Below are positions 16,485 through 26,603 of a stretch of 64,000 bases of DNA, in pieces. Positions within the stretch are counted from its first letter, which is position 1; each line of letters starts with the position of its first letter. The translations under genes and the position numbers were made by a program. The notes below the pieces were generated by a model. That model saw only the letters and a program-made list of their open reading frames with translations, had not been told where the DNA came from and ran no database searches. The DNA comes from Leadbetterella sp964563435 (lineage in GTDB: Bacteria; Bacteroidota; Bacteroidia; Cytophagales; Spirosomataceae), in contig CAZLXI010000010.1 in the NCBI GenBank assembly GCA_964563435.1, forward strand, positions 57,241 through 121,240. Reading direction: 5' to 3'.

Positions 16485-17741
16485 TCAGGGTTTGAGGATC
16501 GCAGCGCCAACCGGGCATTTCAGACACTTCTTTTTTGTACATAATTCGTTGTATTGTTCGATCAGGCCCTGGGAATCAAAGGCGGAATTGCTTTTCAGAC
16601 CGAGGGTGCTCCATAGCCGGGTGATGAAGTTTTTTTCAGGGGGCGTATCTTCCAGCAGCCGGAGCGCCCGGCCAAACCAGTTGTAGTTGCCCGTCAGCTG
16701 GTAGTAGGCTGCCAGGAGAGGGACGATGGTATTGACCCGGAGGCTGGCAATGGAATCTTTGCCCGGCCCGGTAAACTGCCCTCCGGGTTTGGCAAAATCG
16801 TAATGCTTTTGCCAGTAGGCTGACACTCCGCTTTCCAGCTTCAGCTCATTTTCTATACAGACATCGAAAAAACTGCCGTTCCGTTCGAGGATGGCCGCTA
16901 CCTGAGCCAGCCTGACCGTAGGAAAATTATATGGACGGGTACGGAGAAACTTCCAGTCGGCGCGGCGCAAGGCGCTTCCCGACAGCCCATGTTTCCGGGC
17001 CAGGAAGCGGTATTCCCCTGACAGCTTTTGAGCATAATCATCGGCCGGCTCTTCGAGGAAGCCCGCCAGTCCGAAGAGCAGGGCTTCCATTTGCACGGAA
17101 TTTCCTTTATAACGGGCCAGTATCTTATGGGGAAGAATCCGTGCCAGCCTCAGGAAAGGCTCCGAATTCAGGTGAAAGCCGAAGTTTTTCATCAGCAACT
17201 GGTAAGCCGTCTCTTCGAGATCCTGATGGGTCGATTCGTATATCTGCAACACTTCTTCCGCTTTTCTTTGCAGGCGGTAAGCAAGGGCTTTTTCGGTCAT
17301 TGAAACCTTAATTAGCAGGGAAGCATGTCTAAAGAGACTTTCGCAGGGGATTCGCTTGCGGCTGTTTTTGAGATCATTGTATTTTTCCTGCAGGGTCGGC
17401 GGGATCCTGTCGTGTAGAGAAAGGACCGGGATGACGGTACCGTCACCACGATGGATGACCTTGTCGTTCTTCCACACTACGTGCAGGATCACCCCGTCGT
17501 AGGCCGCGTCGTGATGGTGCCCATGCTTTTCCCAGTCGGAAGCGAAAATATGGATCTCAACTTTGCCGGCCCATACGATTCCGTTGATAATGATCCGGGC
17601 ATTTTCGAAGTCAGGCCCCGAGTGGTAGTGGGGCGTGCCAGTTTTGAGGATCGTCAGGAGCTGGCCGTCGTCGGTTCTGAGGTCAGCGGTCTTCAATAGC
17701 TGGTATTGCCAGACGTAGTGTAGCAGGTCTTCGTTTTTCAT
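16485..17741 (-). CDS. DUF2851 family protein
   Basis: The 418-aa protein belongs to a family found throughout Bacteroidota whose function is unknown. Hallmarks are the N-terminal EDLLHYVWQYQ and the central W-x-GKVEIHxxASDWxxHxHHxDxxYxxVILHVVW block with many conserved His/Asp, suggestive of a metal-dependent nuclease-like core. The C-terminus ends in CP-spaced cysteines (CTKKKCLKCPVG), perhaps a metal site. The ATG at 17741 is used; an in-frame extension to 17795 would run into the palindromic repeat and is not conserved. pyrF lies upstream on the same strand, separated by that repeat. Confidence 0.85.
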   Translation of the reverse strand: MKNEDLLHYVWQYQLLKTADLRTDDGQLLTILKTGTPHYHSGPDFENARIIINGIVWAGKVEIHIFASDWEKHGHHHDAAYDGVILHVVWKNDKVIHRGDGTVIPVLSLHDRIPPTLQEKYNDLKNSRKRIPCESLFRHASLLIKVSMTEKALAYRLQRKAEEVLQIYESTHQDLEETAYQLLMKNFGFHLNSEPFLRLARILPHKILARYKGNSVQMEALLFGLAGFLEEPADDYAQKLSGEYRFLARKHGLSGSALRRADWKFLRTRPYNFPTVRLAQVAAILERNGSFFDVCIENELKLESGVSAYWQKHYDFAKPGGQFTGPGKDSIASLRVNTIVPLLAAYYQLTGNYNWFGRALRLLEDTPPEKNFITRLWSTLGLKSNSAFDSQGLIEQYNELCTKKKCLKCPVGAAILKP

Positions 17742-17757
17742 GTGGATAAAGTTTTTG

Positions 17758-17898
17758 AAGGTGTTTAAAAAGCACACGGTTCGCCGCTGCGACAAACTGC
17801 TGCGTTGTTTCGGAATTCGGTCTCAGTCACATACTGTTAGTATGCTCTTTCGTCCTCATCCTCAACGCCTTGCATTTTGCAAGCTTTTTAAACACCTT
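17758..17898. repeat. Palindromic intergenic element, copy 2 (intact ends)
   Basis: A 141-bp element with perfect 16-bp terminal inverted repeats, AAGGTGTTTAAAAAGC (17758-17773) and its complement (17883-17898). Inside, on the minus strand, are GCAAAATGCAAGGCGTTGAG, GAGCATACTAACAGTATGTG (a small hairpin) and CCGAATTCCG. Copy 3 at 40370 shares this interior in the opposite orientation. It lies in the 226-bp gap between pyrF and the DUF2851 gene; no gene is encoded. Confidence 0.88.
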
Positions 17899-17967
17899 CC
17901 CGGGTCATAAATAATTAGTATTTATTTGCCGGCCTCATGCAGTTTGAGATTTTATTTGGCTGAAGTG

Positions 17968-18783
17968 TTATAAATACCCCGCCATCTCCTTTTGGATCAC
18001 AGCGGCTTCTTCCTGCGCCCGGTCGGCAAAATCTTCGCCGGAAGAAGCGTAAATGATCGCTCTCGACGAGTTGACCAGCAAGCCGCAGTCTTTGTTCAAT
18101 CCGTGTCGCGACACTTCCGCCAGGCTTCCGCCCTGGGCGCCTACACCGGGAATCAGTAAAAAATGATCTGGAACGATCTTCCGGATCTCCTGCAGGCTGC
18201 GGGCCTGTGTGGCACCCACTACGTACATGAGATTTTCTTCCGAGCCCCAGGTCTGCGATGTTTTCAGTACCTTTTCAAAGAGCCTGTCACCTTCTGTTAG
18301 TGCGGAATTCTGGAAATCCTGTGCGCCGGCGTTCGAAGTTAGGGCCAGCAGGATCACCCATTTTCCCGGGTATTCCAGGAAGGGGAGTACAGAATCTTTT
18401 CCCATGTAGGGGGCTACCGTTACGGCATCAAAGTCGAGGCCTGAAGCGCTTTTGTCAAAAAAAGCCCGGGCATAGAGGCCCGATGTATTCCCGATGTCCC
18501 CTCTTTTGGCGTCGGCGATGGTAAAACAGTCTTTAGGGATATATTCCAGTGTCTTTTGAAGGCTTTCCCAGCCTTTCGTGCCGGCGGCTTCGTAAAAGGC
18601 GATGTTGGGCTTATAGGCCACACAGTAATCCCGGGTGGCGTCAATGATCTGCCTATTGAACTCGAAAACGGGATCGGGAAATTCCAGTAAATGCTTCGGG
18701 ATCTTTTGGATGTCAGTGTCAAGACCTACACATAGGTAGGATTTTTTTTTGAAAATCTGGTGAATAATATTTTGTTTTGTCAT
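17968..18783 (-). CDS. pyrF: Orotidine 5'-phosphate decarboxylase (type 2)
   Basis: The 271-aa enzyme decarboxylates OMP to UMP, the last step of de novo pyrimidine synthesis. The catalytic motif is DAKRGDIGNT at about 91-100, with LCVGLDTD near the N-terminus and LLIPGVGAQGG phosphate-binding region near 213-223. Length and motif spacing are those of the longer type 2 (PyrF/UMPS-like) enzymes. A near-consensus -7 element, TAAATTTC on the minus strand, lies just upstream of the ATG. Downstream is palindromic element copy 2. Confidence 0.97.
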   Translation of the reverse strand: MTKQNIIHQIFKKKSYLCVGLDTDIQKIPKHLLEFPDPVFEFNRQIIDATRDYCVAYKPNIAFYEAAGTKGWESLQKTLEYIPKDCFTIADAKRGDIGNTSGLYARAFFDKSASGLDFDAVTVAPYMGKDSVLPFLEYPGKWVILLALTSNAGAQDFQNSALTEGDRLFEKVLKTSQTWGSEENLMYVVGATQARSLQEIRKIVPDHFLLIPGVGAQGGSLAEVSRHGLNKDCGLLVNSSRAIIYASSGEDFADRAQEEAAVIQKEMAGYL

Positions 18784-18832
18784 ACAGCCCCGAAATTTAG
18801 GGTAAAGTTAGTGATGTAATTCGGCTTTTGAA

Positions 18833-18840
18833 TAATTTTG
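18833..18840 (+). promoter_or_regulatory. -7 promoter element of rfbC
   Basis: TAATTTTG matches TAnnTTTG exactly and would give a leader of about 70 nt before the rfbC ATG at 18915. Confidence 0.45.
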
Positions 18841-18914
18841 AGGTCGAATCGTGAACAGGCAGTTTACATATGTTTCCGTTTATACGTACCTATATCAAGA
18901 TAATACAACCGTAA

Positions 18915-19454
18915 ATGCAATTTGCACCGACCAAGTTAACCGGGGTCATCGAGATTACCCCGCGTGTCTTTGAGGATGAAAGAGGATATTTTTTCGAATC
19001 CTATAATGTCAACCTGTTCAAAGAACACGGTATAACCGAAGATTTTCTTCAGGATAACCAGTCTTTTTCCAGGAAAGGAGTAATACGGGGGCTGCATTTT
19101 CAGCGGGAGCCTTTCGCCCAGGGAAAACTGGTGCGGGTGATCAAAGGAGCTGTGCTGGATGTGGTGGTGGATATCCGGCCCGGTTCTCCTACCTTCGGCC
19201 GGTATGAATCTTTTTTTCTGACCGAAGAAAACCGGAAGATGGTTTACCTGCCCACCGGCTTTGCCCACGGGTTTTCCACGCTGGAAGACGCCGTTTTTTC
19301 CTATAAGTGTACTAACGTGTATCATAAGGCTTCTGAGGGGGGGATATTGTATAACGATCCGCTGCTTGCCATCGACTGGCAGGTGCCTGACCCGGTAGTT
19401 TCCGAAAAGGACCTGGAGCTGCCTGATTTCGTTGCTTTCAAAGCGTCATTATAA
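18915..19454 (+). CDS. rfbC: dTDP-4-dehydrorhamnose 3,5-epimerase
   Basis: The 179-aa cupin-fold enzyme epimerises dTDP-4-keto-6-deoxyglucose in the dTDP-L-rhamnose pathway. Recognisable elements are PRVFEDERGYFFESYN, the substrate loop DNQSFSRKGVIRGLHFQ with the catalytic His, and VYLPTGFAHGFSTLEDAVFSYKCTN with the active-site Tyr. Length is standard. rfbA, rfbB and rfbD are not in the window, so the gene is split from the rest of the pathway. Its last 6 bp overlap the convergent 2355-aa secreted protein gene. Confidence 0.96.
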   Translation: MQFAPTKLTGVIEITPRVFEDERGYFFESYNVNLFKEHGITEDFLQDNQSFSRKGVIRGLHFQREPFAQGKLVRVIKGAVLDVVVDIRPGSPTFGRYESFFLTEENRKMVYLPTGFAHGFSTLEDAVFSYKCTNVYHKASEGGILYNDPLLAIDWQVPDPVVSEKDLELPDFVAFKASL

Positions 19455-22400
19455 GACCATAATCCTTTTCGTACAGGGAATACCGGACCGGTTTTCAGTT
19501 TTCAGGTAGTAAGTACCTTTTGCAAGGGCATTCACGGGGGTTATCCGGTAATGCCCGTCGCTTTCCGTGATGTTCCGCAAAGGAACTTCCTGTCCGTGGA
19601 GCGTGATCAGCTTCGTGCTGCTCTTTTGGAGATCCGGAAACCAGAGACCAATATTTCGCCCGTCACTGACGGGATTCTCCAGCAGGATACATTCCGGAGA
19701 TTCTCCGGAGATGTCTGCTTTCCGGGTGTCAAGTACGGCTTGAATCTGTGTTCCGAAGTCGAAGATGAGCCGGTACCAGGTTTCGGGGATATGTGGTGTC
19801 GCATCCCTTATTCTGAGAGGAGCATCAATACCGGATCTCCATTCCTGCCAGCGGATACCGTCATGGCTTTTATCGATCCGGTAGCTTCCGAAGGGCATGC
19901 CCCGGATGTTTTCTGCCAATACAAGAACGGATTGCAAAGTGGGTTCCGCCCTAAGGCTGCCGGCCGGTGCCTGGTTTTTCCAAAGGAAGTAACGGCCGTT
20001 GGCTTCTGCCTCAAATTCGAGGTAGTGGTATTTTTCCTGACCTGCACCATCCCAGCGCAAGGTATCCTTGGGCCACAAAACGGAGAGACCTTCCGGCTTT
20101 AGGAGGCAGTCTTCCGGGAATTCTTCCTGGTGAAGAAGCATCAGGGTTTCATTGGCCTTTCCCGGATAATGGTTTATCTCGTCCCGGCTCATGTAATAAC
20201 GTATTTTTACTTTAGACGATAGCTTGCGCGAGGCATTGAACGACAGGCTGCGGGGATAAAACCGGTTTCCTGACGAATCTTTCAGAGAAGGCTGAACCGT
20301 GGAGGAGAGCATCAGGTTTATGCTGCCCGTATTTACTCCCTGCGGATGCAGGGCGGCAAAGATTTCCCCGTTTTCCCTGTAAAAGTAATTCCAGGTGCCG
20401 GGCTGCAGGGCAGGAGACGGGAAGTCGATGCAGGTATCGATCTGTCCGCTAAAGTAACAGGGCGTTACCTGCAGGGTCATTCGTGCGGAGTCGGAAAAAC
20501 AACCGTTCTCTCCTGCTGTTTTGAAAGTGATGAGGTGCTCTGCCGCTACAGACGTTTCTATTTCCAGCTCGGGGTTCCATTCCCGGCCCGAAAGCCGCCA
20601 CCAGGTTTTCTCGTTCAGAAGAGATCTGCCGTTCAGGGCGGGCGAGAACCGGCAGACCTGGATAAGCGTGTCTACAGGATTCAGCCGGGGTTTTGGCAGG
20701 ATAAGGGGAGAGAATTTGCGGAAGGGAGTAATACAGCCTGCGGCATTGAAGGCAGCTACCCGGTACTGGTCTCCCGGCCGCAGGGAATGATCCGGATCTG
20801 TTTCCGAGCTGTCACTATCGATAAGCCTGATGCCTTCCGGGAGGGTTTTGAGGAAGGATGCTACCGTTACCCCCTCACAGACCCGGACAGAATCGATGCT
20901 GCTGAGGTCAGGCAAGGTATGCTGCGTTACCCGAATGGCATTGGAATTTCTCACACAGGTGCCGCCCGAGCTTTTAAAGGTGATCCGAAGGCGGTAAGTT
21001 CCGGGATCATCCGGACCGGGAGTAAATGCGTGGGCGAGCACGGGGGCTTCGAAGACGGAATTGTAGGTATTGCCTGCTCTCTTTTGCCATTCTATTTTCT
21101 GAATGTCACCGCTGATGCTGTCGCGGTAGCGGGAAAAGTCAATACTCCCGCCGGGACAAAGGTCAATGTCAGGCAGGGATGGTTTTAGCAGGTTAACCCT
21201 CAAGGCAGCGGTTTCAGAGATCAGCTGCTTTTCACCGGAACGAACGATGCACCGGTATCGGGTACCGTCTGTGTCGGGTTCAGTTCCGGCATCGGAGATC
21301 CTGTAATCACGCTCCGTAGCTCCGGGAATATCGGTAAAGAGCCCGGAATATTCCCGTTGCCACTGGTGGCTAACCGCGGAACCGCCGGCTATCCGCACAC
21401 CAAAAGTTACCGTATTGCCGTCACAGTTCGACTGGTCACGGGGTTGGGTGGTGATGCGGAATACGGGTTGAATCTCCGATTCGATCAACAGCCGTTCACT
21501 TTCACAACCGCGGACATCGGTTTGCGTGACGTAGTAGTTTTTTTTGCCGGTAGAAATAAAGACGGGCGGGTAATGCTCAAACTGCTTCAGGGTTTTTGTC
21601 CGGTACCATTTCAGGTTTTCTCCTTCGGCAGAGAAGGTGAGCGACTCCGTTTCGTCATAGACCGCGGGCGTGGTATTGACCGGTAAAGGAGGAGATGGAT
21701 GGACGGTGATCTGCACCAATGCCCTCGGGCTTTCGCATTTTTTGTCACTGAGATAGGTGTACTGCATAAAATAACGACCCGCCACATCGGTGCTGACTTC
21801 CGGTTGACGACTCAGGACCGAGGTGTCATTCAGGGCGTACCAGGCCACTTTGGTGTTTTCAGGGGGATAAAGAATGAGTTTTTCCAGGGTTCCTGCCTGG
21901 CATTCTTCTTTTTCGATATCGGCAGGTTTTTCCGGAAACCCACCGACCTTCAGGGTCATGAGATCGGTGGTTTCGACGCAGGAGCCGTTATGAGAGCTGA
22001 AAGTTACCGCGCAACGGTACTGTAGCTGATCCACCTCGGGCAGACCCGGGATCTTCAGGTATGGGGTGGTGCTTCCGGATACATTGCCTGTATCTTTCAG
22101 GGCCACCCAGGGATGTCCGGTGCCGGGCCGGTGTTGCCATTCAAAATGCAGGGGTGCACCGCTAAGGGTATGGGTGCTGCGGAGGTCTGCATGCAGATCA
22201 TTGCCGGAACAAAGCGTCTGGTTCGGCAGGTTACCGACAAGCCGGTTTACGGTTAGCAGGACCTCTTCACTGCTGATCTCACGGAAGGCGTCGGTGATGA
22301 TGCACCGGAAACGTGTCTGATGCGGGCTTTCCATATTTCCGGTGCTTCCTATCCGCAAGGAGGGAGACTGTGCTCCGCTGAGGTAGGTGTTTTCCATGAT

Positions 22401-25400
22401 ATCGGTAAAGACGGAATCTCCGGGGAGCATTCGTTGCCACCGGTGGCTTAGATTTCCTTCTCCTTCCGCCCCGATCTGAAGGTAGGACACATTTCCGTAG
22501 CAGTTGGCCATTTGCTGCGTTTGAGAGCGGATACGGAGCGTATGAAAGAGGGTGGCAGAGACCGCTGTTCGCGGGCTTTCACAATTTCCGACCGTTTGGG
22601 ATACCCAGAAGGTATACATGCCGGGGACCGACAGGGCCGGTGCTGTATCCAGCGGTACAGCTGCGGAAGGCGAGCTGTACCATTTCAGGCCTTCTCCGTG
22701 TGCGGAGAAGCGCAGGATCGCCGGTGTAAAAAGGCTGTCGGGGGTAGTGCTTTCCGGTGAATCTGTGCTTTTGGTTACCTTTATATTTATAGATCTGACG
22801 ATGCTTTCGCAGTTATTTGTACAGGTGACGGCAAGAAGGCTATCGGCCCGGGGCTGCAGAGTGATGACGGGCGTGGTCTGCCCGGTAGACCAAAGCAATT
22901 CCCCCCCGGCACATCCCTCTGCAGAAAGACTAAGGTTGGTGCCTTCGCAAACGGTGGTTTCGGAAAAGGGGGTGGTTAAGGTTAATCCGGGTAGGAACCG
23001 AACCGAAACCGTGTTGGAAACGGCGAGGTTACAGGAGCTGAGGTCGCAGTTTACCCGGGCCCGAAAGTGAAACGGACTGTCGGAACCGGGATTCGTGTAA
23101 TGCAGCACTGATCCGGAGCCGGCATCGGTCCAGTTGGGGTTGGAAGCGGCAGAAGACACCCGGTTGACCTGCCAGAGGATGCTACAGTTTCCGGCGCCAC
23201 CGGTGAGGGTGGTCTGAAGAGTGAGACTGTCGCCGGAACAGACAGTGCTCTTATCCGCCGATATCATAAGGGCGGGATCGGGTGCAATGCGGACAGAGGC
23301 CGTGTTGGAATAAAGTGTATCGCAGCTATTCCAGGCTTTTCTCCTGAAGCAGGTGGTGACCTGCAGCGCAACGGGGTTATAGGTAAGACCGGTAGCTCCG
23401 GGGATGTCATGCCATTGCGGGCTTTCGCAGTTTTCGCTAAGCTGCCATTGGATTTGCGTGTGGGCCACCGGAGATTCCGGGCTGCTGATCAGGGGCGGAT
23501 TATAACCCGCGCAATTGACGGTGTTATTTTCTGCGATATGCCCTGCCGTAAGCCGGGGTGGAGCGCCGATTACTACCAGGGAATCTTTGACACATCCCCG
23601 GCTGTCACTGACCCGCAAGGGGTATTGCCCGGCCTTCAGATCGCTGAAAAGACCCGTGGAATTATGGAGACTGTCACCCAGGCTGAAACGGTAGGGGGGA
23701 TACCCTTCCTGTACGGTAATTGTGCATTTTCCACCGGCCATACAGTCGGTGTCTTCGGTTTCGAAACGGATAAGTAAAGGGTTGGCGATCTGTACGCCGG
23801 CTTTGCTTCGGGGAGATTCGCAGAAAAGGTCACCGTTTTGTAAACCGTATGACACAAAGAAGGCGGTGTCGGAGACGATACCAGGAACGCCGGTTTCCTC
23901 CCCGGTGGAAAAGCCGTAAAAGCCCTCCCGGTGTGTCCACCAATAGTACATTCCATCGCTATAGTCCGAAGCTGCTCTCAGGAGCGCTGTTCCGCCAAAA
24001 CAGGCTTCCGTATCCAATACCTTCGGAGGATCTGAGAGGTCAATGCTCACCGGACGAATGCGGATGCTGTCGCTTGCCGAACAATGTTGCCGAATACCCT
24101 GAATCACATACAGGCCCGGCTGATGTACGGGAAAGTTACCGGTAGTGTTGGTCTCCAGGATACGGTCTTCGTGAAACAGCCGGAAGGTAACGGGATCCGG
24201 GGTGTTGGTAAATGTGGACAGTTGGACATTCCGGTTGAAATTGCCGGTGAGACACAGCTCATTTTTGTCGGAAATCGCAGCAAGGCTGAATGAAGGATAA
24301 ACAAGGGTTAAGAAGGGTTTTAGAGGGCTTTCACAACCGTAGGGGTCGGTTTGCGACACAAACAAAATGCGGTCTTTGATGTCGGCCACATTGACTTCAG
24401 GGACTCGAAGGCGCTCCCGGTAGGGATCATACCAGGTCAGGCCGTGCGCATCCGGTTCGAGGCGGATCAGCGGGGCCGATGTACAGAAAACCAGGGTGTC
24501 ACTGATAGCAGGAGGGAGTGGCAGCGGACGGACGGTCAGCGTGATGGTATCGGAAAAGATCTCCCTGCTACAGTCAGAAGTTACCTTGCATACTATCCGG
24601 GCTCCGTTAAGCTCATGGCCGGCTCGTGCTACCACCAGGCTGTCAACATTGCCGGGAAGGGCGTTGTCATTGATGAACCACTGATAATTCAGCGGATCGT
24701 TTCCCGTGGCGCCGACCCGGAATGTGGCTGTACCATTCTCACATATGGCCGTATCCCGGGGTTGTGTATGGATGACCACAGCGGGGAGAACACGGATCGT
24801 AAAAGAGGGTGATATTTCTTCGCCACATCTTCCGTTCACTTTCACACGGTAAGCGCCCTCGTGTGAGTGTTCTGCCGATGGGATAATCAGGGAATCGGTA
24901 GCCTGGCCTTCGAGTTCTGCCTCATTGAGGTACCAGGTGATGTTGACCGGATTTTCTGCCTCGAAACCGGCCCGGATGCGGATCTTTTCGGTTTCGCATA
25001 CGCTAAGATCATGTAGGGCGGGATGAATGCGGGTAGGCTGGAGAATATTCAGGCGGAGTTCGGAAGTATCCGAGACACAATGCTCGTTTTTGCTGTGGAC
25101 CCTGAGGGTATAACTGCCGATGCTTTTGTGCGGGGGCAGGTCAATTTCAGTGCCTGGGCCGACCGGAAGGCTGTCGATCGTCTGAAAACCGTCCAGGTCT
25201 GGGCTGTGTACAAATAGGTAACGAGGGGTATTTTCTGTGCCGGTCAGGGTAACAGGCGCTCGGGTCTCTGCAGGGCAGATACCCTCAGGGATGGAAAAGA
25301 TCTGGGCGGGGACAGGGCGAATAAGCACTTTTACCGCCTGCCGGTAACTTTCGCAGGACCTGAGATCTTTTACAGAGTAGTAGTAAGTCCGTGAAGCGCT

Positions 25401-26516
25401 AAGTTCCGGGGTCAGGTAGGAAGGAGCACTTTGCCTGACGGGAGAGGCCAGGGTATCTTCATACCAGTAGTAGTTTTGCATTCCGGAGATCAGGAGGCTT
25501 GCCGGACCGCAGCTTTCCAGCGAGTCAAGCGGCGTCGGTGGGGCCGGCCGGGGATGTATGGTGTAATTGGCCCGGGTGCTTTCGAGGTAGCATACGGTAC
25601 TGTCGACCCGGCCCGACGGGTTCTGTGTAAGGGCCATAAATCCTACTTTTACCCGGTAGCTGTTTTCGTCCGGGCGAATCCCGTTGACCTGCAGGTTCTG
25701 CGTGAAAGTCCCGGTAACTTTTTCGTTTTCTTCCAGGGGCAAATAAGTGGACTGCCCTGGTTTTCGCATCAGCCATTGGAAGGAGATAACGGCCCCGGTG
25801 AGGGTGGCGGGAAAGAACCGGGCGGTGTCACCTTCGCAGAAGGTGGTGGAAGTAGTGGGCGAAACCGCGGTACTAAGCTGATTGACGGAAAGCACAGCCA
25901 TTTCGCTAACCGCTTCACACTGATAGGCGTCTTTTATCCGGCAGCGGAAGGCCAGCCCGTGATGACTGTTTACGATACCTGTCACTTTCAGGTGGGGCGT
26001 AGTAATATCTCTGAATTTGGTAGTGACCGACAGCGGGCTGAACTGAAGACCGCCGTCGGTGCTGCTTTCCCATTGCCAGGAAGTCACCCCGTCGGCAGAT
26101 GCATTGAATATGACTTCCCCACCGTTGCATTGGGTGAGGTCTGGCGGTTGAATATCAAAAACGGGTTGGCGTACATGGATATCACAGGACTCTCCGGTAA
26201 GCTCTGACCGGGAGTTGGTTAGCAGGATACGTACGGTGAAGGAGGAATTGACGGAATAAAAGAGGTGCTCAATAACCGATGCAGTGGTATCGGTATTTCC
26301 GGAAGACAGACGGATCCAATCGCCGGTGTCCGTATCCCTTAACTGGAATTCGTAATAGGTGACGTTAGCCACCCGGGCCGAGACTCTTACCTGTTCACCG
26401 CGACATACATCGGTTTTATCGGCATAAATACCCTGCACAAAGTAAGGATCCTGTGCGGTAAGCCGGCAGAAGGCAAAGCAACCTGCCAGAAGGAGTGTAA
26501 ATTTCAGTAGTTTCAT
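19449..26516 (-). CDS. 2355-aa secreted protein of tandem Ig-like modules with T9SS-like tail
   Basis: A signal peptide (about 1-22, LAGCFAFCRLTAQ) is followed by some twenty Ig/PKD-like modules with paired cysteines, WQ or W(Y/F) core tryptophans and closing xVxVxP strands. A larger block repeats near residues 105-420, 1320-1640 and 1680 onward: an Ig module of the type TQPRDxxxCxGxxVxF...WQ...TRYRC, a second of the type LxxxxLCxGxxxxF...WQ, then a module ending CESPRxxVxxxV. The last ~80 residues (ENPVSDGRNIGLWFPD ... KGTYYLKTENRSG) look like a divergent T9SS sorting domain. Ligand unknown; probably a surface stalk or adhesin. The 3' end overlaps rfbC by 6 bp. Confidence 0.88.
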   Translation of the reverse strand: MKLLKFTLLLAGCFAFCRLTAQDPYFVQGIYADKTDVCRGEQVRVSARVANVTYYEFQLRDTDTGDWIRLSSGNTDTTASVIEHLFYSVNSSFTVRILLTNSRSELTGESCDIHVRQPVFDIQPPDLTQCNGGEVIFNASADGVTSWQWESSTDGGLQFSPLSVTTKFRDITTPHLKVTGIVNSHHGLAFRCRIKDAYQCEAVSEMAVLSVNQLSTAVSPTTSTTFCEGDTARFFPATLTGAVISFQWLMRKPGQSTYLPLEENEKVTGTFTQNLQVNGIRPDENSYRVKVGFMALTQNPSGRVDSTVCYLESTRANYTIHPRPAPPTPLDSLESCGPASLLISGMQNYYWYEDTLASPVRQSAPSYLTPELSASRTYYYSVKDLRSCESYRQAVKVLIRPVPAQIFSIPEGICPAETRAPVTLTGTENTPRYLFVHSPDLDGFQTIDSLPVGPGTEIDLPPHKSIGSYTLRVHSKNEHCVSDTSELRLNILQPTRIHPALHDLSVCETEKIRIRAGFEAENPVNITWYLNEAELEGQATDSLIIPSAEHSHEGAYRVKVNGRCGEEISPSFTIRVLPAVVIHTQPRDTAICENGTATFRVGATGNDPLNYQWFINDNALPGNVDSLVVARAGHELNGARIVCKVTSDCSREIFSDTITLTVRPLPLPPAISDTLVFCTSAPLIRLEPDAHGLTWYDPYRERLRVPEVNVADIKDRILFVSQTDPYGCESPLKPFLTLVYPSFSLAAISDKNELCLTGNFNRNVQLSTFTNTPDPVTFRLFHEDRILETNTTGNFPVHQPGLYVIQGIRQHCSASDSIRIRPVSIDLSDPPKVLDTEACFGGTALLRAASDYSDGMYYWWTHREGFYGFSTGEETGVPGIVSDTAFFVSYGLQNGDLFCESPRSKAGVQIANPLLIRFETEDTDCMAGGKCTITVQEGYPPYRFSLGDSLHNSTGLFSDLKAGQYPLRVSDSRGCVKDSLVVIGAPPRLTAGHIAENNTVNCAGYNPPLISSPESPVAHTQIQWQLSENCESPQWHDIPGATGLTYNPVALQVTTCFRRKAWNSCDTLYSNTASVRIAPDPALMISADKSTVCSGDSLTLQTTLTGGAGNCSILWQVNRVSSAASNPNWTDAGSGSVLHYTNPGSDSPFHFRARVNCDLSSCNLAVSNTVSVRFLPGLTLTTPFSETTVCEGTNLSLSAEGCAGGELLWSTGQTTPVITLQPRADSLLAVTCTNNCESIVRSINIKVTKSTDSPESTTPDSLFTPAILRFSAHGEGLKWYSSPSAAVPLDTAPALSVPGMYTFWVSQTVGNCESPRTAVSATLFHTLRIRSQTQQMANCYGNVSYLQIGAEGEGNLSHRWQRMLPGDSVFTDIMENTYLSGAQSPSLRIGSTGNMESPHQTRFRCIITDAFREISSEEVLLTVNRLVGNLPNQTLCSGNDLHADLRSTHTLSGAPLHFEWQHRPGTGHPWVALKDTGNVSGSTTPYLKIPGLPEVDQLQYRCAVTFSSHNGSCVETTDLMTLKVGGFPEKPADIEKEECQAGTLEKLILYPPENTKVAWYALNDTSVLSRQPEVSTDVAGRYFMQYTYLSDKKCESPRALVQITVHPSPPLPVNTTPAVYDETESLTFSAEGENLKWYRTKTLKQFEHYPPVFISTGKKNYYVTQTDVRGCESERLLIESEIQPVFRITTQPRDQSNCDGNTVTFGVRIAGGSAVSHQWQREYSGLFTDIPGATERDYRISDAGTEPDTDGTRYRCIVRSGEKQLISETAALRVNLLKPSLPDIDLCPGGSIDFSRYRDSISGDIQKIEWQKRAGNTYNSVFEAPVLAHAFTPGPDDPGTYRLRITFKSSGGTCVRNSNAIRVTQHTLPDLSSIDSVRVCEGVTVASFLKTLPEGIRLIDSDSSETDPDHSLRPGDQYRVAAFNAAGCITPFRKFSPLILPKPRLNPVDTLIQVCRFSPALNGRSLLNEKTWWRLSGREWNPELEIETSVAAEHLITFKTAGENGCFSDSARMTLQVTPCYFSGQIDTCIDFPSPALQPGTWNYFYRENGEIFAALHPQGVNTGSINLMLSSTVQPSLKDSSGNRFYPRSLSFNASRKLSSKVKIRYYMSRDEINHYPGKANETLMLLHQEEFPEDCLLKPEGLSVLWPKDTLRWDGAGQEKYHYLEFEAEANGRYFLWKNQAPAGSLRAEPTLQSVLVLAENIRGMPFGSYRIDKSHDGIRWQEWRSGIDAPLRIRDATPHIPETWYRLIFDFGTQIQAVLDTRKADISGESPECILLENPVSDGRNIGLWFPDLQKSSTKLITLHGQEVPLRNITESDGHYRITPVNALAKGTYYLKTENRSGIPCTKRIMVL

Positions 26517-26603
26517 AAGCGTGTGGCTTGTGGAAGCAAATTTGTATTATGTTTCCTTTTTTAGCAAGTACCACCGCTTTTTTTTGAAAATTTATTATCT
26601 GTG

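Noticed and set aside
20346..26207. Several 100-280-codon plus-strand frames opposite the 2355-aa protein
   Set aside because: They are antisense to a continuous Ig-module reading frame with conserved Cys/Trp spacing and show no family resemblance.
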